Shown: in pieces, positions 14,114-16,067 of the stretch
How positions within the stretch are numbered: the stretch's first letter is position 1
Layout: every line of letters begins with the position of its first letter
NCBI GenBank assembly: GCA_024762755.1
Contig: JANTGX010000024.1
Coordinates: forward strand, 1 to 16,067
Source: Gammaproteobacteria bacterium
GTDB lineage: Bacteria > Pseudomonadota > Gammaproteobacteria > SZUA-152
DNA: 16,067 bases
Direction of reading: 5' to 3'
The notes under the pieces: model-generated
Told to the model about the DNA's origin: nothing
Database searches by the model: none
What the model saw: the letters and a program-made list of their open reading frames with translations, nothing else
Made by a program: the position numbers and the translations under genes

Positions 14114-14137
14114 GAAATTCTGTGGCTAAGGAGCACA

Positions 14138-14146
14138 GTGAGAAGG
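14138..14146 (+). repeat. Inner inverted repeat of the MITE, left copy
   Basis: GTGAGAAGG is the exact reverse complement of CCTTCTCAC at 14214-14222. It lies 37 bases in from the left end, and its partner 36 bases in from the right end. The whole element can therefore fold into a long interrupted hairpin between two convergent genes. Confidence 0.7.
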
Positions 14147-14213
14147 GGTAGAGCAAGGCGGTAAAACGCTGGAATGGGGGCACCATTTCGAGTCTTGCCA
14201 ACACAGAAATGCA

Positions 14214-14222
14214 CCTTCTCAC
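14214..14222 (-). repeat. Inner inverted repeat of the MITE, right copy
   Basis: CCTTCTCAC, the exact partner of 14138-14146. Confidence 0.7.
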
Positions 14223-14245
14223 GCAGCGAACAGTGACATAACTAT

Positions 14246-14262
14246 CCGCATGGACCACTAGG
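14246..14262 (-). repeat. Right terminal inverted repeat with target flank
   Basis: CCGCATGGACCACTAGG, the partner of 14097-14113. The TAG at 14259-14261 would be the second copy of the original truD stop codon context. Confidence 0.85.
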
Positions 14263-14372
14263 TGGCGTTGTGTCGGGCGGGTGTGCCGGTGGTCGTCGGC
14301 CCTGCCCGCGCCGCTTGGGCCTGGCCAGGCGTGGTCTTCCGCCGGGGTAGCCCAGATCGTTGGCGGGCCGCT

Positions 14373-14921
14373 TCAACGCCGCCGGCGCAGCAGCACGTAG
14401 AGGGCCCCGGTACCGCCGTCGTCGGCGCGGGCGCTGGTGAAGGCGAGGACGCCGGGGTCCTCGCGCAGCCAGTGGTTGAGCTGCGATTTGAGGGCCGGCT
14501 GGCCCTGCGCCGAGCGATGGCCCTTGCCGTGCACGATCAACACGCAGCGCCAGCCCTGTTGGCCGGCGCTGCGCAGAAACTCCGCCAGGGCATGGCCGGC
14601 GGCGTCGATGGTGTGTCCGTGCAGGTCGAGGCGTGCGGCCGGGCGCAGGTCGCCGCGCTTGAACTGGCGCAGCAGGCGGTCCTGCAGGCCGCCACGGTGA
14701 TGGAACAAGCGTTCTTCGGTGCCCACCGGCTGGGCCTGCGGGCGCTCGACGAAGGCGTGGGGCGAGGTCGCCTCGCGGTGCTCGGGATGACGCGGACGGG
14801 GGGCGCGGCGGGGCGTGGCGGGGGCGACGCGCGGCGGTGTCTTCAGCGGTGTCACGCCGGCCATCTGGCGACGGAACAGGGCGTCATCGTCTTCGTCGTC
14901 GCTGGGGGGCTCGTGGTTCAC
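14373..14921 (-). CDS. Smr domain protein, SmrA/YdaL-like
   Basis: A stand-alone Smr-domain protein of 182 residues, not a MutS. In E. coli, Smr proteins of this class include SmrB, an endonuclease that cuts mRNA at collided ribosomes, and SmrA (YdaL). The N-terminal half is charged and Pro/Arg-rich with D-D-D-A-L-F-R-R-Q-M-A-G-V, a common start of this family. The Smr domain fills the C-terminal half, with L-D-L-H-G-H-T (98-104), V-L-I-V-H-G-K-G and D-D-G-G-T-G-A-L-Y-V-L-L-R. The V-H-G-K-G and G-G-T-G-A forms look closer to SmrA/YdaL than to SmrB. GTG 14921 is preferred because AGG lies 6 bases upstream; TTG 14939 would add 6 residues. It runs opposite to its neighbours, converging on truD and diverging from surE. 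A perfect 12-bp palindrome GCCTGGCCAGGC (14319-14330) lies after its stop. Confidence 0.85.
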   Translation of the reverse strand: MNHEPPSDDEDDDALFRRQMAGVTPLKTPPRVAPATPRRAPRPRHPEHREATSPHAFVERPQAQPVGTEERLFHHRGGLQDRLLRQFKRGDLRPAARLDLHGHTIDAAGHALAEFLRSAGQQGWRCVLIVHGKGHRSAQGQPALKSQLNHWLREDPGVLAFTSARADDGGTGALYVLLRRRR

Positions 14922-15026
14922 GGTCTGCCTGTCGAACAAGGGGGCGATCGGCCGCTCTCCCGCCCGCCCGCGACATCCGCCCGGATCGGTGGGCCCTCAG
15001 GGGCGGGTTTGCCCGGAAGTTGTGGA

Positions 15027-15032
15027 TATAAT
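15027..15032 (+). promoter_or_regulatory. -10 box of surE promoter, 8 bases before the ATG
   Basis: A perfect TATAAT ends 8 bases before the surE ATG at 15041. A normal start 6-8 bases downstream of the box would fall at 15038-15040, so the mRNA would have almost no leader. There is no Shine-Dalgarno between box and ATG. The -35 region is poor. A small CGGG-TTTG-CCCG inverted repeat (15004-15015) lies there. Confidence 0.55.
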
Positions 15033-15040
15033 GGCCGCCT

Positions 15041-15787
15041 ATGAGAATCTTACTGAGCAACGACGATGGTTACCAGGCGCCCGGCCTGGTCTGCCTGGCC
15101 GAGGCCCTGGCGGGGATCGCCGAGATCGACGTCGTCGCTCCCGATCGCAACCGCAGCGCGGCGAGCCATTCCCTGACCCTGGAGAACCCCATCCGTGCGC
15201 GCCAGATGGACAACGGCTTCGTCGCCGTCGACGGCACGCCGACGGACTGCGTCCACCTGGCCATCACCGGTCTACTGAAGGAGGAGCCGGACATGGTGGT
15301 GGCCGGCATCAATGCCGGTTCCAACATGGGCGACGACGTGATCTATTCCGGTACCGTGGCGGCGGCCATGGAGGGGCGCTTTCTCGGTCTGCCGGCCATC
15401 GCGGTCTCCCTGGTGGGGGACGAGCTGCGCCACTACGCCACCGCCGGGCAGGCGGTGCTCAGACTGATGCAGCGACTGCGTGACGATCCGTTGCCGGCCG
15501 ATACCATCCTCAACGTCAACGTGCCGGACATCCCCTGGGAGGCGGTGGAGGGATTCGAGGCCACCCGTCTGGGGCGGCGGCACAAGTCGGAGCCGGTGGT
15601 GAAGATGCAGGATCCGCGCGGTCGGGACATCTATTGGGTGGGGCCTGTGGGGGCGGAGCAGGACGCCGGCCCCGGCACGGATTTCTTCGCCGTGCGCAAC
15701 GGGCGTGTCTCGCTCACGCCGTTGCACGTGGATCTCACCCGCTACCGGGCCCTGGACCAGGTGGCGAGCTGGCTGGAGGGGATGTGA
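15041..15787 (+). CDS. surE: 5'/3'-nucleotidase SurE
   Basis: A cytosolic metal-dependent nucleoside monophosphatase linked to stationary-phase survival. It has 248 residues, near the family's usual 250. The metal ligands are all present: D8 and D9 in L-S-N-D-D-G, S39 in R-N-R-S-A-A-S, and N91 in A-G-I-N-A-G-S-N. The S-G-T-V-A-A-A-M-E-G motif and the C-terminal T-D-F-F-A-V and S-L-T-P-L motifs follow. The N-terminus M-R-I-L-L-S-N-D-D-G matches the family exactly, so the ATG at 15041 is firm even though it has no Shine-Dalgarno. pcm follows at once, the usual surE-pcm pair. Confidence 0.96.
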   Translation: MRILLSNDDGYQAPGLVCLAEALAGIAEIDVVAPDRNRSAASHSLTLENPIRARQMDNGFVAVDGTPTDCVHLAITGLLKEEPDMVVAGINAGSNMGDDVIYSGTVAAAMEGRFLGLPAIAVSLVGDELRHYATAGQAVLRLMQRLRDDPLPADTILNVNVPDIPWEAVEGFEATRLGRRHKSEPVVKMQDPRGRDIYWVGPVGAEQDAGPGTDFFAVRNGRVSLTPLHVDLTRYRALDQVASWLEGM

Positions 15788-15810
15788 GGCAGGACCACAG
15801 CGGTATCGGT

Positions 15811-16067
15811 ATGACCTCTCAGCGCACCCGTGATCGCCTCGCCCGCCGTCTGGCCGACGAGGGCATCGGCGATGCGCGGGTGCTGGAGGTGATGCGCAGC
15901 ACCCCGCGCCACTTGTTCGTCGACGAGGCCCTCGCCAGCCGCGCCTATGAAGACACCGCCCTGCCTATCGGTTTCGGCCAGACCATCTCCCAGCCCTACA
16001 TCGTCGCGCGCATGACCGAGGTCCTGCTGGCCGGCGGCAGCCTGCAACGGGTGCTGGAGGTGGGTAC
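15811..16067 (+). CDS. pcm: Protein-L-isoaspartate O-methyltransferase Pcm, 3' end missing
   Basis: Methylates isoaspartyl residues in damaged proteins using SAM, starting their repair. The first 85 codons are present and the window ends inside the SAM-binding motif I (V-L-E-V-G). Visible are T-P-R-H-L-F-V-D-E-A, A-Y-E-D-T-A-L-P-I-G and the substrate motif G-Q-T-I-S-Q-P-Y-I-V-A-R-M-T-E, all close to Pseudomonas and E. coli Pcm. The ATG at 15811 gives M-T-S-Q-R-T-R, the start I recall for Pseudomonas Pcm. An in-frame GTG at 15784, overlapping the surE stop and preceded by GGAGG (15775-15779), would add 9 residues and is a real alternative. Confidence 0.92.
   Translation, partial: MTSQRTRDRLARRLADEGIGDARVLEVMRSTPRHLFVDEALASRAYEDTALPIGFGQTISQPYIVARMTEVLLAGGSLQRVLEVG

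Larger units (their letters stand above)
14101..14258. mobile_element. MITE-like inverted-repeat element inserted in the truD stop codon
   Basis: A 158-bp element with 13-bp terminal inverted repeats, GTGGTCTATGCGG (14101-14113) and CCGCATGGACCAC (14246-14258), matching at 12 of 13 positions. It is flanked on both sides by TA (14099-14100 and 14259-14260) within C-TA and TA-G. That is what insertion at a CTAG target with duplication of TA would leave. TA duplication at CTAG is known for IS630/Tc1-mariner relatives, and the element size fits a non-autonomous derivative such as Correia-type repeats. A 4-bp CTAG duplication, as in some IS5 relatives, is the alternative reading. Pairing continues imperfectly to about 27 bases, and a second perfect pair lies inside. 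No transposase is encoded. A minus-strand 50-codon frame (14258-14106) starts at the first terminal codon, and I regard it as non-coding. Confidence 0.75.

Noticed and set aside
14373..14921. Calling the Smr protein a MutS2-type mismatch repair protein
   Set aside because: Only the small Smr domain is present; there is no ATPase or clamp domain of MutS.
14262..15044. 260-codon plus-strand frame over the smr gene
   Set aside because: Antisense to the Smr-domain protein, which has recognisable motifs. The plus frame is low-complexity and has no family resemblance.
1..16067. CRISPR arrays, tRNA/rRNA genes, prophage, toxin-antitoxin or defence genes
   Set aside because: No regularly spaced direct repeats, no cloverleaf or rRNA-like sequence, and no such protein families were seen. 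All large frames are explained by the listed genes.

Overview
The window is a stretch of GC-rich gammaproteobacterial chromosome. The conserved gene neighbourhoods (amiC-mutL and ispF-truD-surE-pcm), the E. coli/Pseudomonas-like protein sequences and the pgaBCD genes all point there. The high GC content would fit a Chromatiales/Ectothiorhodospira-like lineage, but the sequence alone does not fix the genus. Most of the window is well-packed housekeeping DNA. I found no tRNA, rRNA, CRISPR array or intact transposase gene, and no anti-phage or biosynthetic island.

Layout. (1) 1-3194: the 3' end of a pga operon, pgaB (5' end missing), pgaC and pgaD, for making and exporting poly-beta-1,6-N-acetylglucosamine biofilm polysaccharide. 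(2) 3195-6595: a short AT-rich promoter region, then amiC (septal peptidoglycan amidase with LysM) and mutL (mismatch repair), each with a candidate promoter. (3) 6646-10374: a close-packed run of an ABC exporter, the EF-P paralogue efpL and a TraB/PrgY-family membrane protein, probably co-transcribed downstream of mutL. (4) 10451-11239: a ZIP metal transporter with its own candidate promoter. (5) 11349-12869: a tandem-ACT GcvR-family protein, a peptide deformylase and ispF, spaced or overlapping as one transcription unit. (6) 13040-14101: truD, read from a TTG codon. (7) 14099-14260: a small non-autonomous inverted-repeat element (MITE) inserted in the truD stop codon, which it recreates. (8) 14373-14921: an Smr-domain protein on the minus strand, the only minus-strand gene. 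(9) 15041-end: surE with a perfect -10 box so close to the ATG that the mRNA is probably leaderless, followed by the first 85 codons of pcm.

The most unusual items are the MITE in the truD stop codon, the likely leaderless surE transcript, and a promoter motif (a -10 box followed by G-rich then CCGCC sequence) shared by mutL, zip and surE. Two further items are a 21-codon fragment that looks like the end of a lost minus-strand gene after pgaD, and the pairing of efpL with a TraB-family gene. None of these amounts to a clearly new multi-gene system.
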